Positions 31,338-42,984 of a stretch of DNA of 64,000 nucleotides are shown piece after piece. The translations under genes were made by a program, and so were the position numbers. Position 1 is the stretch's first letter. Each line of letters starts with the position of its first letter. This DNA is from Melastoma dodecandrum. Its lineage: Eukaryota > Streptophyta > Magnoliopsida > Myrtales > Melastomataceae. The stretch lies in the NCBI GenBank assembly GCA_029817715.1, contig JARUPY010000474.1, positions 4,836,001-4,900,000 on the forward strand. Reading direction: 5' to 3'. Under the pieces are notes generated by a model. That model was not told the DNA's origin and ran no database searches. It worked only from the letters and a program-made list of their open reading frames with translations.

Positions 31338-33254
31338 CCCGCGTGACATTTTGTGCACGTCACCCATTTTCGAGAAATACTGCCCGCTGACTGAACAGCT
31401 TGCGATGAGCAGCCATCGGACAACCAGACCATATTCGATAAGACAACGTGTCTAGTCTGCCGGTTCGGGCCCCTGCTAGTATATCCACATCGGCAAGGCA
31501 TGCCCGACTTGATACAAGCAACTGTTAAGTCATTCAAGCGATACAGGGGGGTAGAAAGTTGTGGGCATCACTTTTATCTCTTTTTGAGTCATGGGAGTGG
31601 AGCTGGTGCGAAGCGTGTGAGGCTAAAAATTTACGAAAAAGGGGGAGATCCACCAACTGCACTTTGTCCCTAGATGCAGCAGTCATTTCCGTGCGAGGTG
31701 TTCGCACCGAAAGTGACCGCGAACATGTCGGATCCAAACACGTCGGAAATCTCTGGCACTACGGGTCAACTAGTGTCCGGAGGATTGGTTGAATGTGTGG
31801 TCGCCGTATGAACTGAAAGAAAGAGAGTAAGACAGCGAATGGGCAGCCTTAAGCGGAAGCACTTACGGATGCCATCGACGATGCCCTCGAGAGTGAGCAG
31901 GAACGCATGAGCACAAAGAGAGTTTGAACGCTGGAATGCTTGAAAAGATAAAATATGACAATATATGTCCGTCTGTAGAGAGGTGTTGATGTGTCTTTGT
32001 ACAATGCCTAAGAACAACTATTTATACTAAGCTAGACCTACGTATATATGGTAATGTAATATTGCACATATATTACGCTTCATTTGCTGTCAGTCTTCAT
32101 GTAATATCCCCTTTCCATATGAGCAATCTTGGCAACAATCTCATTCCGGAACCTAAGATCTTTTAGAGCCTTCCTTAACAGCTGATTGATCGACTGTGTC
32201 GCCCATTAGCCTTCGCCGTAGAGTTTACTCGCTCGCAATGCAATTAGTCGGCCTCTAGTGGGAAATCACATGGCATATTAGAGGTACCTCATGTTTAGCA
32301 ATAGAAATTCTGGGCCTCAGATCTCAGCCCAATCTGTGGATCGACGGTCCAGAACATAGGCCTAAAGAAAGAAAATCCAGGAATGAGGTGACCACGGATA
32401 CACATCAGGCGAAGGCTTGCTGGGCGAAAGGATCACCAAGCGACGCGATTACCAGGTGACGGGCGACGACAGGTTGGGGAAGCGACAAGCAAAAGTTTAT
32501 ATGATTATGTAGTGATGATAATGTAGGAATTGCAATGTCCGAAATATGATTATTAAAGTCTCTGCAACCGAAAAGAAGAAGAAATTGCTTATGTAAGATA
32601 GTGTGTAAGCATTTGCATTTGCTCAAACAGGAGAAGATAAGGAAGGGTGATTGGTTGGAGAGCACCATTGATGGAGCTGGGGATATGATAATCATGGGAT
32701 TAAATGATCAAGTGAGTAGTGTCCTGTTGACTTTCGACGATCAGATGTCTCCCGAGTTCTCTTCCCTTGTGGCTCAATTCAAACTACGATCCGGTGAGGG
32801 TAGTTCGCCGGTGACTCGTCCCATTGGGTTCTAGCTGCAGAACATGAACCAGAAGAGGAATATCCATCTGATAATTCCATCCCCAGAAAGATATATAAAA
32901 AACGAACAAAGCTATGGCCAATGATTCTCTCGTTAGGCATCCGTCCGATCTCTGGTCCAGTCCCTCGAAGGCTACTAGCTTGCCTAGGAAGAAAGCTTCG
33001 ACATCATTCTCTCAAGCGCGTGTATGGATAAAACAACAGGATTCGAAAAAATGGTATGGTATACAGCAAAAGCACACTACCACAACATTCTTTACCTCTA
33101 TATACTAATAAAGTTTGTGAAGTGGCTTAGGGTCCATGTTCTGAATCGCCATCCAAAGTGGGGCAACCCCATGAAATCCCTTTTTTCCATGTGCATCATT
33201 AGGCCATTCCCTCTCTTCCTTCAAGACAAGATTGCTGGGGGATTCCTGGATTCC
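31338..33254. other. Unassigned region between the Copia element and the glycine-rich protein gene
   Basis: The sequence from 31338 is the continuation of whatever the Copia element entered. Short open frames (for example 31559-31792 and 32601-32834, plus strand) show no motif I recognise and no convincing splice joins. The last few hundred bases before 33255 are the promoter region of the glycine-rich protein gene. Confidence 0.4.
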
Positions 33255-33262
33255 TATAAATA
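33255..33262 (+). promoter_or_regulatory. TATA box of the glycine-rich protein gene
   Basis: TATAAATA lies 54 bases upstream of the ATG at 33309, allowing a short leader of about 20-25 bases. It is a consensus plant TATA element. Confidence 0.7.
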
Positions 33263-33308
33263 GCCTGCCGTTCCTTGTCCATTGAGCACACCCCAAACCA
33301 TACTCGCA

Positions 33309-34142
33309 ATGGCTAAGCGCGAGAGCAACTGGGGGATTCACTTGTTTGTGTTTTTAGCTGCACTTGGGATATGTTCCGCTAGCAGGATCCTCCTCACCCT
33401 CCCCAGTGGTGGCTATGGGGCTGTTGATGGATATGGGTCCGGGGGTGGTGGTGGACTAGGTGGAGGGGAAGGATATGGAGGAGCTGCTGCGGGCCATGGA
33501 GGTGGAGGTGGAGGTGGTGGCGGTAGTGGAGGTGGAGGTGGTGCCGCTTATACCCCTGGCGGAGGGCATGCTGGTGGCTACGGTGGAGGGTCAGGGGAAG
33601 GTGCTGGAGGTGGATATGCTGGTGGAGGCGGAGGCGGTGGTGGTAAGGGAGGTGGCGGAGGTGGAGGGGGCGCCTCTTATGCACCTGGAGGGGGACATGC
33701 CGGCGGTTATGGTGGAGGGTCAGGGGAAGGTGCTGGAGGTGGATACGCTGGAGGGGGATATGCAGGTGGCGGTGGAGGTGGTGGCGGGAAGGGAGGTGGC
33801 GGAGGCGGAGGCGGTGCCTACGGTGCTGGAGGGGCTGGTTACGGGGGTGGCGGCGGAGGGGGATCTGGCGGAGGGTACGGAGCTGGTGGAGGAGGCTACG
33901 GAGGAGGAGGAGGAAGTGGAGGAGGTGGAGGGAGTGCCGGAGGAGCGTCTGGTGGGGGTTATGGAGGAGGCGAAGGAGCTGGGGGAGGTGCAGGTGGTGC
34001 TGCTGGTGGACACGCAGGAGGCGGAGGCGGAGGCTCTGGTGGGGGAGCGGGAGGAGCATACAGTGGAGGTGGAGCATCTGGTTATGGTGGCGGAGCCGGG
34101 GGTGGAGAAGGTGGTGGGTCGGGCGGCGGCTATGCTCCTTAA
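33309..34142 (+). CDS. Secreted glycine-rich protein, cell-wall structural type
   Basis: A single-exon, 277-residue protein. Residues 1 to about 24 are a signal peptide (MAKRESNW head, then IHLFVFLAALGICSAS). The mature part is almost wholly glycine with Tyr, Ala, Ser and His, in GGGY, GGYGGG and HAGG units. Such proteins are exported to the cell wall or apoplast, where tyrosines may cross-link; the precise role here is unknown. The ATG at 33309 is preferred to the open frame start at 33282 because it gives a proper signal peptide and fits the TATA box at 33255. An internal duplication repeats a 45-50 residue block containing YxPGGGHAGGYGGGSGEGAG at DNA positions 33539-33668 and 33669-33818. 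The long open frames on the opposite strand are artefacts of the GGN repeat. Confidence 0.88.
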   Translation: MAKRESNWGIHLFVFLAALGICSASRILLTLPSGGYGAVDGYGSGGGGGLGGGEGYGGAAAGHGGGGGGGGGSGGGGGAAYTPGGGHAGGYGGGSGEGAGGGYAGGGGGGGGKGGGGGGGGASYAPGGGHAGGYGGGSGEGAGGGYAGGGYAGGGGGGGGKGGGGGGGGAYGAGGAGYGGGGGGGSGGGYGAGGGGYGGGGGSGGGGGSAGGASGGGYGGGEGAGGGAGGAAGGHAGGGGGGSGGGAGGAYSGGGASGYGGGAGGGEGGGSGGGYAP

Positions 34143-34687
34143 AGAGGAGGATGATATGATATATATCATCTACCTACAAAGAGCCGAAAAGCATGCATGC
34201 AGAACTCCTTAAAAAGAAGGCCCTTTTTCTTGCCAATCATCAGTAAGTCGCAAGTCACTGGCTAAGGAAAAGTGCAACGTAACTTTTATGACACATCTCT
34301 GTTAAGCAAATGTGGTAAAAACATATTTTATGTACCTTCAAGGTTTGTAATGTAATGTAATGCTGAACCTATTGTCCAACTAAGAGAAGTGTAATTGAAG
34401 TTTTCTGCAATGAACATAGGCATATTACAAAAAAGAAACGCCATAATAAACTGTCAAGTGAAATGTCCGATGATGATGGCTGTACACTGCAGCAGATATC
34501 TGATCTGCTTAGAAGCCTTGTGTCTTCCAATGGTGTGAGGGGTGAAAGGAAGGCAAAATGGTTCTTATTTGTTATTTCCTAAAAGAATTTCTTTCCAGGT
34601 AATCTCGCTTCACAAACAACGTTACACGACATAGTAAAATATAATCTCCGAGTGCTTAACATCCAAGGCCGTGGCGGCCTTTCGCCT
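34143..34687. other. Convergent 3' regions
   Basis: This holds the 3' UTR of the glycine-rich protein gene (+) and of the ARF-GAP gene (-). No other feature was seen. Confidence 0.5.
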
Positions 34688-37614
34688 TCAGAGAACTCTG
34701 TCCTGGAGATCGTTTATGACGGCGGATGCGAAGGAAGTGAGCTTCTTCCCAGTCTCTCCCGCCATGCTCTTGAGCGAGGATATGTCCTGCTGAGCCTGTA
34801 CGTGGGGGACAAAAATTGAGTACACTCAGCAACACTAATTAACGGAAGCACCATTATCACAAAGTCACAAATCCCCTCCTAGTCCCACATCCACTACAGA
34901 ATACAGTGCCAACGAGGACACCATAGATAAAATGCCGACTGAGGCTTTCGGAATTTACCTGGAACGAAAGTCGGTTGATGAGGTCACCAGCAGAAATATC
35001 AAGAGCAGCATCTGAACGGTTGCCAAAAAGATCTGCACTCGAAATAGACGTCGAACCCTACAAAAAGAGGTACACATAGTTAATGCTAGTCCCCCGAAGC
35101 TGGCCACTCTTCACTGTTTTACTGTACAAACTAGTTACATCAAGATTCGGATGATTCCATTGAAAGAGAACAATTCGCAAGGACCAATCTTCTCAGTGTG
35201 GAAGGTATCTGCCCCCAAATGAAGCAGCACTTACTGTAAATTTCTGCAAAGAGACCTGAGCTTCCATCTCGGCAGCTTTACTTTGATCCCCAAAGAATTG
35301 GGCTGATGAGATCGACTTAGCATTTGAAAACTTTTTCCTAGCTTCATCGGTTTCCTCGACCTATGTATTAAGCATCCCATTAAATCTTGTAGAGAGAAGA
35401 TTAGACATCAACCCTAACTACAAGAAAGCATAATCCACCATCTCCATATGGAACAGCTAGGTCAAGCAGCTCAAATTCAAGAAAATAAAATGGTCAAATT
35501 CCAGTTACATATGAAAATCATACATTGGACCAAGCCACAGACCACAGCCCCATTAAGCCACAGACATCAGTTCATCAATCATTTCCATGTAGTCACTTAT
35601 CAACATCCCGCCACTTGTAAAAGAAAACCATTATCTCCATCTCTGACAAACAAATTAAGCTACAATAAAACAGTTGTGAATAAACAGTCATCTCGCTTAC
35701 CTGCACTTTTGTAGAATTGGAGCTGCCTTTCTTCGATAAGCCGCTGTCCATGCCAAATTCTGCAAAGAAGTTTGAAGACTTTGGGGGGGCCACGTGATTC
35801 AGCACATGGGTTCCACCAGGGCTCATATCATGCAACTGGTCATTTTCTACATAGTCAAAACGGGATCCAAGTGATGGAGTAGACATAGCAGTGCTGCTAG
35901 CCGGAGCAGTAACTGGGATGACCGGCTCCTCAGGCTTTTGATCATAAAGATTTTCACTAGGCTGCAGATATGAAGGGACAACTGATTAGTTCATGTCAAA
36001 TACACCAATAAATAATCAATTGACAGGAATGTGGAGATGAATAAATTGGTACCTTTGTAGTAAGCTTCCGAGCACCTAAACCACCAGTCTTTCCTGTTTT
36101 CTTTGCACCTAACGGTTTCTTGATAGAGGTTATAGCAGTGTGAGTTGCCTTGGGTGATGCAGGGATCTCTGGTGCTTCTTGGCTAGCAACGGTGTTTTCT
36201 TTAGGGGCTTCGCTAGTCTTAATTTCAGGAAGTCCATTAGAAGCTTTTGATGACTGCGAAGCAACGGGTGATGATGGCAAGCCGGCATCTTCTGCCATAC
36301 TTTTGCCAACTTCTTTCGCAAGTAACTGCCTGTACAAGTCAGCAGCTCTGGAAGTGTACTTTGCTTCTATTTTACCTCCATTGGTCCACCCGTGTTGCTT
36401 AAAGAACACGTGTGCACGATTATTTCCTCCGAAGCTCATCATTTTCAACTGCTCGGGGCTCCATGAGTCTAAATTTGTAGACCTAAAAATTACTTGCATG
36501 TCAGCTTGGATATCCCTATCTGCAGAATGAGGGCATTTTGCAAAGAGAACAAAAGGAATGGATGATAATGAAAGATCAACAAGCAAAACATGGCAATCAA
36601 CCACACGGCTAATCTATGAAACCTTATACATGGATGTGGGATCTTCGGCATGACATGTGCAGTCGTCCAAAGAGAAGGATGCCAATAACAAATTTGTGGA
36701 GACACAGAATATCACATGCTACAGTTGGTGGGGAACTGCAGCAGTCTTATAGGACTGAGGCGGTAAATAAAACTGAGGCACCTGGGCAGAAAGACCCTAT
36801 GAAGCTTTACTGTTCCCTTTGTTCCTCTTATCACAGAGAAGTAACGAGTCGCAAACAGCAAGATCAGAAACTCCCAATGATAACAAGAACTACTCATTGT
36901 TGATGCTTTCGAATGGCGAAAACCACCCATTATAAAATAAAGCTTTTCTGATATGGAGTTACCCATCTTCGGCCGGTCCCATTCCAAAATCAAACACCAT
37001 GCCAGGATCTAAGCTACACCGATCACAGAATTATCTTCAAAAATTCATGAAAACCCCTCTCTACCACAGCGACCTCCTAACGTAGCTAATCCAGTCTTCA
37101 TCGGCCTCACACACTACTGTCAACGAAATCCTTTTGCCATGTCCCACACACCAAAAAAATAGAACACCCCACGAAACACAATCAACAGATAAGGCTTCCG
37201 CTAGCCTCCGTCGAAACACCGCCAAAGCTTCCCATCAAGGCGACCAAAACTAAACCAACCCAAGAGAAGATAAAATCCCCAGACCTGACGAAGCTGACGT
37301 GAACGCCGAGGCTGCGGTGAACAGCGGAACAATCAATGCAGAGGAAGATCCCGTACGTCACGGACGCCCAAGTCGGGTTCTTGGCATTGCAATCGAAACA
37401 CATCTGGGTGGAACACAAACCAAGACCCGATCACTCCAACTATTACCCCCCCAAACAATGAGGGAAAGAACCCATTCCCCGGTCTAAAACAAAAATCAAC
37501 CGGATCGGGAACCGCAAAAATAAGAAACAAAACAAAAAAAAACACCTTGTTCTCGGATTTCGCCTTGAGTTTCCTGAAAACTGCGTTTTTGTCGACGAAA
37601 GTATCGGCCGCCAT
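34688..37614 (-). CDS. ADP-ribosylation factor GTPase-activating protein (AGD8/AGD9/AGD10-like)
   Basis: Seven exons encode 403 residues: 37614-37546, 37403-37285, 36482-36053, 35961-35701, 35360-35235, 35057-34959 and 34795-34688. All have GT-AG borders and consistent phase. The ArfGAP zinc finger is Cys25-x2-Cys28-x16-Cys45-x2-Cys48, followed by the arginine finger (Arg53 in HRSLG) and the [10 protein letters not shown] segment. The rest is a Ser/Ala/Lys-rich linker ([19 protein letters not shown]) and a C-terminal part with ISSADLFG and [19 protein letters not shown]. Those C-terminal motifs are typical of the ArfGAP2/3 group, which in plants is AGD8-10. The group stimulates GTP hydrolysis by ARF1 and regulates COPI coat release at the Golgi. 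Length matches the family. The longest intron, 36483-37284, contains no other gene. The gene is head to head with the one at 38264. Confidence 0.94.
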
Positions 37615-38263
37615 TGGGAACCGAATCGCTCTTCCCCTCGAGAGCTGGAACCACAAACGAAAAAAAAAAAACACACCGAAGGGAAGGAGAGCGCAGAGAG
37701 AGGAAAAGGAAGAAGAAAGAAGGAAGCGGACAATCTACTCCTCTCCTCTCGAAAAAGAGGGGGGGAGGAGTGAAGTTGGGAAAAGGCGGGCCCATTAACT
37801 GCCTCATCGACCATCAGGCCCAATTGAACATGGGCCCGACCAATGAATTCACTTTTTCGCAATGACAAGGTTTGTTAAAAAAGCCCATGTAAGAAATGGA
37901 CCTGAGTCGACGTTACAAATGCTGACGAGAGAGATCGAGAAAGGAAGAAAACATAGTAAGGATGTGCGTTGAATGCAGTTAGTTACTCCTTTGGGAAAAG
38001 ATAATTAGCTTTTCAAAATGACGTGTGATTGCGAATGAGATAATTAGCCTGAGCGTCATGATGAATCGACTCGTCAATGGGCTTTCCACACTTTGCGGAG
38101 GAGATCTAGTCGCTAACTTAATTAGCTAACTAACCAACCTTTTTCCTTATTCTGTTTTTCATTGCATCCGGCTCTCCTGTGGACAATCCATCAACATATC
38201 TTTTTTGGCAACCCCAACCCCGCCCTTCCCTTCTTACCGTCGAAGCATCGAGATCTCTCGGCG
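37615..38263. promoter_or_regulatory. Shared upstream region of two divergent genes
   Basis: The ARF-GAP gene starts at 37614 (-) and the small conserved gene at 38264 (+), so 649 bases hold both promoters. A purine-rich tract at 37650-37770 lies in the ARF-GAP leader. No distinct TATA box is evident for either gene. Confidence 0.45.
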
Positions 38264-38626
38264 ATGAGTCTCAGCTGCCTCTCCTGCCCGTCGGCCCAGA
38301 GGACGAACTCAGACCTCGACTATCGACACGACTCCTGTCAAAAAGAGTTGCAACCGATCGACGAGGAGAGGAACTGGTCAGGCCCCCTTCGGCCGCCACC
38401 CTTTGACCGTATGGGTAGAAGCGGGCCCCCCGGGGGCTTGCCGATGAAGAGCATCCGGGGACCGCCCCCCCACAGGCAGATGTGCATGTCCGGGGAACTG
38501 GGGTTCGTGCGAGGGAAGATAGGGAAGGGAACGGACGAGGGGGGGCCGAGGCTGATACGGAGTAGCGGGATGAGGAGGGATTGGAGCTTCGAGGATCTGA
38601 GGCAGAGGAGGGATGCGGGGTTGTAA
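38264..38626 (+). CDS. Small conserved plant protein of unknown function
   Basis: A 120-codon single exon beginning MSLSCLSCPSAQRTNSD and ending with RSSGMRRDWSFEDLRQRRD. Both ends match a family of unnamed angiosperm proteins with the head MSLNCL(T/S)C..QRTDSD and the tail RLVRSSGMRRDWSFEDL. The middle is rich in Pro, Gly and Arg and poorly conserved. No signal peptide, membrane segment or enzyme motif is seen. The frame is open 34 codons further upstream, but the ATG at 38264 gives the family N-terminus. The conserved MRRDWSFEDL tail is likely the functional element; its partner is unknown to me. Confidence 0.78.
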   Translation: MSLSCLSCPSAQRTNSDLDYRHDSCQKELQPIDEERNWSGPLRPPPFDRMGRSGPPGGLPMKSIRGPPPHRQMCMSGELGFVRGKIGKGTDEGGPRLIRSSGMRRDWSFEDLRQRRDAGL

Positions 38627-39711
38627 CACCTGAACATAGCCCGCAACCAAAATCAGCCAACGCAAGAAAGCCGATACTCGCATGTTGGATCAACAAAAAT
38701 GTTCCCCCATTATTCAAGCTGAGATTTGTCGCGATCCCTCACTGCTTCGTCTCCGTAGTTGTGCGGTCCATTGTTTCATGTTTAGGGTTCTCGTAGTTGT
38801 ACAGGAACAAAATGCAGATGTATATGCACATAAAATACCGAAACGACAAATCGGGATGTGTACTTTTGGTCCGTGATCAAGATGAAGTATACTCTTGGTT
38901 TACATGCACATGCTTACTACATTGGTGTGTCCAAACCTTATCATATATCCAATCCAAGTCTCTGGTTATTGAATTCGATATCGTGGTAAAATGAAACGTG
39001 GTTTAACAAAATATACGTTTACGGCCTTAACATTGAGCCAATTTTTTATTTTGTTATTAACTTAACTTCTTATATAATTTTTTCACCAACTTTTTTTTTT
39101 TTATTTTAACAAATCTTAAATTTCTTCTAGTGAAATTGAAACAATACCTCAAACCGTGTCATATAATAGTGGAGTTTCAACCTTTCATTAATTCGTCTCA
39201 ATATCCATTTTACTCTTAGTAGCAGCCCCCTAATAAAACATCATTAGACCTTCATCGATTTTACGTATTTTTTTACAGTATCAGCAACTATCATCGAACT
39301 TCGGCTTTCAATTCACTTGATTTGTATCAAAATTTTAAAATAAAAAAAACATACGAGATGTTTCAATAGTTATTTTCCATTTCTTGTATTTTATTTTTCT
39401 TTTTTAGTTGATAAATGAAAATTGTCTATTAATGTCTGTTTAGCTTACGCGCAATAAAATTTAAGATTAGCAAAAATTAAAATAAAATAAAAACTGATGA
39501 CAAAATTATATAATATTTAGCTTACGCGCAATAAAATTTAAGATTAGCAAAAATTAAAATAAAATAAAAATTGATTACAAAATTATATAATAAACTAAGT
39601 TGATGGAAAAACATAAATTTTGTTATAGCAACGTATCGATATTTGGGTGGGGATTGAATTCTTCTAATCGTTTTTTGTTGTATAATTTAATAATCCCCAG
39701 AAAACCGCAAA
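38627..39711. other. Intergenic, AT-rich
   Basis: This holds the 3' flank of the 38264 gene, then AT-rich DNA with no gene. A 77 bp tandem duplication lies at 39439-39592. Confidence 0.45.
39439..39592 (+). repeat. 77 bp tandem duplication
   Basis: Two head-to-tail copies (39439-39515 and 39516-39592), each starting TTTAGCTTACGCGCAATAAA. They differ at only about two bases, so the duplication is recent. Confidence 0.85.
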
Positions 39712-39800
39712 GGGGTGGTGGCGCAGTTGGCTAGCGCGTAGGTCTCATAGCTTTGACTGGAGTTATCCTGAGGTCGAGAGTTCGAGCCTCTCTCACCCCA
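39712..39800 (+). tRNA. Elongator tRNA-Met (CAT) with 15-base intron
   Basis: The acceptor stem GGGGTGG (39712-39718) pairs with TCACCCC (39793-39799), with discriminator A at 39800. The D arm is GCGC-loop-GCGC (39721-39737). Anticodon CAT is at 39746-39748. A 15-base intron at 39750-39764 follows the base 3' of the anticodon, the position conserved in plant tRNA-Met(e) and tRNA-Tyr genes. The T arm has GAGTTCGAGCCTC, which also serves as the B box; the A box is TGGCGCAGTTGG. The last CCA is not encoded apart from the discriminator, as usual in eukaryotes. Confidence 0.96.
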
Positions 39801-39809
39801 ATATTCCCC

Positions 39810-39814
39810 TTTTT
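39810..39814 (+). terminator. RNA polymerase III terminator of tRNA-Met
   Basis: A run of five T residues begins ten bases after the tRNA 3' end, the standard termination signal for RNA polymerase III. Confidence 0.8.
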
Positions 39815-40778
39815 ATTCTCTTTGATGAAATCTTTTTGTCCCTCGAGAAACCGCGTGAACAACACTCGTTAAACAGGGAAGAATTAACGTAATCATTCAT
39901 TCCTCGTCATTTGACATGCTCGGTTATCACAAATGATTCGACCTAATGTTATTTTGCTATCCCCAAAGCAAAGGATAAACATTTTTTCCCCATTTCCTCT
40001 GAGATGAATATCTTAAAGACAATGAAAGACAAGTTAGGAAAAGAAAGTCAATTTGTTGGTTAGTACATTTGGTGACAACGATGCCAACCCCAACTCGGAG
40101 CATTTTCTTTTTGTCTCCCTCCCTCTTTCCCATTCGCACTTCTCCCGTTCGGACGTCCCAAATCCCTTGTAGGGTTTTGATCCCCGACTGTTCTTCTTCC
40201 CAACCCAGGTCGCCTTCCCTCTTTCTGAGCGGAAACGAGCCGAAAGATTCTGGCTTTCTTCCCCCAGCCTTCTTCCTTCAATGTTTCGGCTTTCCAACGT
40301 TCCCAGCAACTTTTGCTGTTGTTGACTCGGTCGTTGAGTATAACGTTAGGAAATTTCCGTGCTTTGATCGGTTTGCGTTTCTGGGTTTTGGGTTTTTGGA
40401 GTTAATTTTACGGAAGTGGGATATGGGTATTTGATAGGTTTGTTCTGAAGCTTCTTTGAGGTGGACAAGGCATGGGACTGTGGCCTTTGCCTGAGTCCTG
40501 TCCTCTAGAGAACCCTGTCATGGCGTCAGGGACTGAGGTTTCACGATAATCGCCTGCCCGGAGGGGAGTTTTTGAGCTTTAGGAGTCGAGGGAAGGTCAC
40601 GAGTTGATGAAACCTGTGCCTACCCTTGCGTTTGATCCAGAGATTGTGGATGGAGAGTTTGACTCTCTGTGGCTGGAATTTTGCCGATGAGTTGAGTCCT
40701 GAGGCATCGTTCGGGCTTGAGTTTTGATCCAGGAAATCACCTGTGTCTTCGAGTAGTTCTGGCTAGTTGGGATCCGTG
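39815..40778 (+). promoter_or_regulatory. Promoter and long leader of the VQ protein gene
   Basis: A CT-rich stretch at about 40105-40230 looks like a transcribed leader. The remaining sequence up to the ATG has several upstream ATGs and short frames, so a 5' UTR intron or upstream ORFs are possible. No second gene is supported. Confidence 0.4.
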
Positions 40779-41801
40779 ATGGACAATTCTAGAAACTGGC
40801 AGGATGATCACTTGGGGGTGAACAAGATCGGGAAGAACATAAGGAAGAGCCCGCTACACCAACCTAATTTCGCCAATAACAGTGGAAACTACCCCAACTG
40901 GAGTAACGATGATGGAAATGCTTCCCGGCAGCCTCAGCCTCAAGTTTACAACATCGACAAGAATGATTTCCGCAGCGTTGTTCAACATCTGACTGGTTCT
41001 CCTGCACGTGATCGGTTACCTTTACCCAGACCTCCAAACAATCCACCAAAGCCTCAGAGTATGCGGTTGCAGAAGATTCGGCCGTCGCCTCTGAGCCCCA
41101 TGAGGAGGCCACAGTTTCCACCCCCGGTCTCTGTCCGCGTTTCCCCGCCTCCTGTTCCTTACCACAACACTAATTTTGCTAGAGCTGCACCGTATGGTCG
41201 ACTGTCACCCAGGAATTTTCAGACTGCTGCACCATATGGCCAACCCTCACCTAGGAATTTTCAGACCGTACCACCTGGGGCGCCACCTTTTGTGGGGAAC
41301 ACGAACGAATGTCCAATATCTGCATATATGAGGTACCTGCAGACTGCTCTTGTGGATCCTGCTTCTGGTGGGGATCAACTTCCCTATCAGCCATCACAGC
41401 ATCAAATTCTTCCACCTCCTGCAGGTTTACATCTCAATCCCCATCGGCCCATGCTTCCTTCTCCAAGAATGACCGGTCCTATGCCATACCCGCCTTTTCA
41501 TAGTGTTTCTTCTCCGCAAATGAATGGTGTCTCCATGCCTGCGCTGCTCCCATCACCAACTTCTCAGTTCCTACTGCCATCCCCAAGCAATTACCTGAAA
41601 TTGCAGTCTCCGAGGTCGTCTTGTCCTTTGCTGTCACCAGGGTTTCAGTTCCCTTCGCCGTTCCCATCCAGTTTCCTCTTTTCTCCCATGACTCAGCCGG
41701 GTATCCTCGGTCCAGGTCCTCAACCACCTTCATCACCTGGGATGTTCCCACTATCTCCTGTTTTTTCTGCATTGCCAAGTCCTAGATGGAGAGATCAATG
41801 A
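40779..41801 (+). CDS. IKU1: VQ-motif protein, HAIKU1 (IKU1/VQ14)-like
   Basis: A single exon of 340 codons. The N-terminus DHLGVNKIGKNIRKSPLHQPNF is the IKU1-type head. The VQ motif FRSVVQHLTG is at residues 64-73 (FxxxVQxLTG). The rest is rich in Pro and Ser with many SP dipeptides, for example SPRNF, PSPRM and LPSPTSQF, which are candidate MAP-kinase sites. A short segment AAPYGxxSPRNFQT is repeated in tandem. IKU1 binds WRKY10 (MINI3) through the VQ motif and controls endosperm growth and seed size in Arabidopsis; VQ14 is also listed among MPK3/MPK6 substrates. The ATG at 40779 is the first in frame and matches the family start. Orthology to IKU1 rather than its close VQ paralogues is likely but would need a tree. 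Confidence 0.86.
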   Translation: MDNSRNWQDDHLGVNKIGKNIRKSPLHQPNFANNSGNYPNWSNDDGNASRQPQPQVYNIDKNDFRSVVQHLTGSPARDRLPLPRPPNNPPKPQSMRLQKIRPSPLSPMRRPQFPPPVSVRVSPPPVPYHNTNFARAAPYGRLSPRNFQTAAPYGQPSPRNFQTVPPGAPPFVGNTNECPISAYMRYLQTALVDPASGGDQLPYQPSQHQILPPPAGLHLNPHRPMLPSPRMTGPMPYPPFHSVSSPQMNGVSMPALLPSPTSQFLLPSPSNYLKLQSPRSSCPLLSPGFQFPSPFPSSFLFSPMTQPGILGPGPQPPSSPGMFPLSPVFSALPSPRWRDQ

Positions 41802-41849
41802 CGAGTTATTCTGACCAGTGGCATGGTTGCTGGCTAGCTAGAGAAAGAT

Positions 41850-42984
41850 TCGGCCATTCGGCCACCATTTTGCCGATGGTTTTGATGTAAGCAATAGCAA
41901 GAGTAATGACGACTCTGTCGTGTTTCTTGTCAATAGGATGGGTCCCTATCGACAATTAACATATTCGAAATGGGAATTTGGCCATCTCAATCCCGAAGGC
42001 GGGCATGAATGGCTTGTCGCTCTTGCACAAGAAACTGGCCCTTTACAAACGAAATTACGCGGGTCATTGTGTTATAAGACAAAAAATTGAAATAAACCTG
42101 TCGTTCCAAAACCGTACTCTTCGAAGTCAAGTCAAAAGCCATCACTCAATCGCTCTTACATCTTAAGAAACACATAATTTGGAGAAGTGAGTTCCTAAGC
42201 CAGAAATTATGCTTGTTATTCTTGGGAGAACTACCGATTATGTCATCACAATGATGGAAGGAATTTAGCGAGCAAGCTTTCCAGTTTCCCTATTGGGGAC
42301 GATATGAAAGCTTCTATTGATGTCGGAATGGCATCGGGCACTCCTCCGACCGACTGGCGGCTTGTATTATATTCGATGGTATCGACAAAAGGTGTTGGAT
42401 TATGCGACTATCCATCATCGGAACCCCTCCGTAATATTGGGAATGTTTTTTATTTATGTTCTTACTAAGATAAAAAAAAAAACTATGCGGCTACCAAAAC
42501 TCTGTACGCACTGTTTATAACAAAAAAATTTGAGTCGGGCTTATCAAAGAAGTGTAAGCACACTGAGGAGACAAAAGGCTTCATTCGAGGATTCGGAGCG
42601 GTACAAACAATCAAATGAGCGATACCATAGTGAGCGATGGAGTCAAGGCGGGAGCGATCAGCGAGAACTAGCAATATGTGACAAGTGAACGTGCAACGTG
42701 TTGGCAAATTTTTAAGAATCAGTTAAAATTTTCTTTTTGCCTATAAATATTTCTGTTTTAAATGATCATGACAGATAAACATACATCACAACCAAGAATT
42801 CCTGTTAGTTCACTTTCGATGGCATCTGTAAGTATTTGATTCCTTCTCATTTTTCTTCTACTCAGTTTCTTTTGTACGACAACCATAATTTCAACCTAAA
42901 ATACGAACTCTGTGTTTGAGCCAAATATTCTCAATGCGTTAATCCTCGGTCAACAAGCACATGATATTTTACTCTAATTTCCTG
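41850..42984 (+). repeat. Two-copy dispersed repeat, copy A
   Basis: It begins shortly after the VQ gene stop. Segments such as CTCTTGCACAAGAAACTGG, GAAACACATAATTTGGAGAA, CGACCGACTGGCGG and TTGGATTATGCGACTA recur in the same order at 44850-45667. Copy A has about 430 extra bases (roughly 42520-42950) before the last shared segment TTTTACTCTAATTTCCTG. No coding frame is retained. Confidence 0.75.

Noticed and set aside
33394..34169. Long minus-strand frames (227 and 149 codons) opposite the glycine-rich gene
   Set aside because: They are the complement of GGN repeats, giving Leu/His- or Ser/Thr-only proteins with no family similarity.
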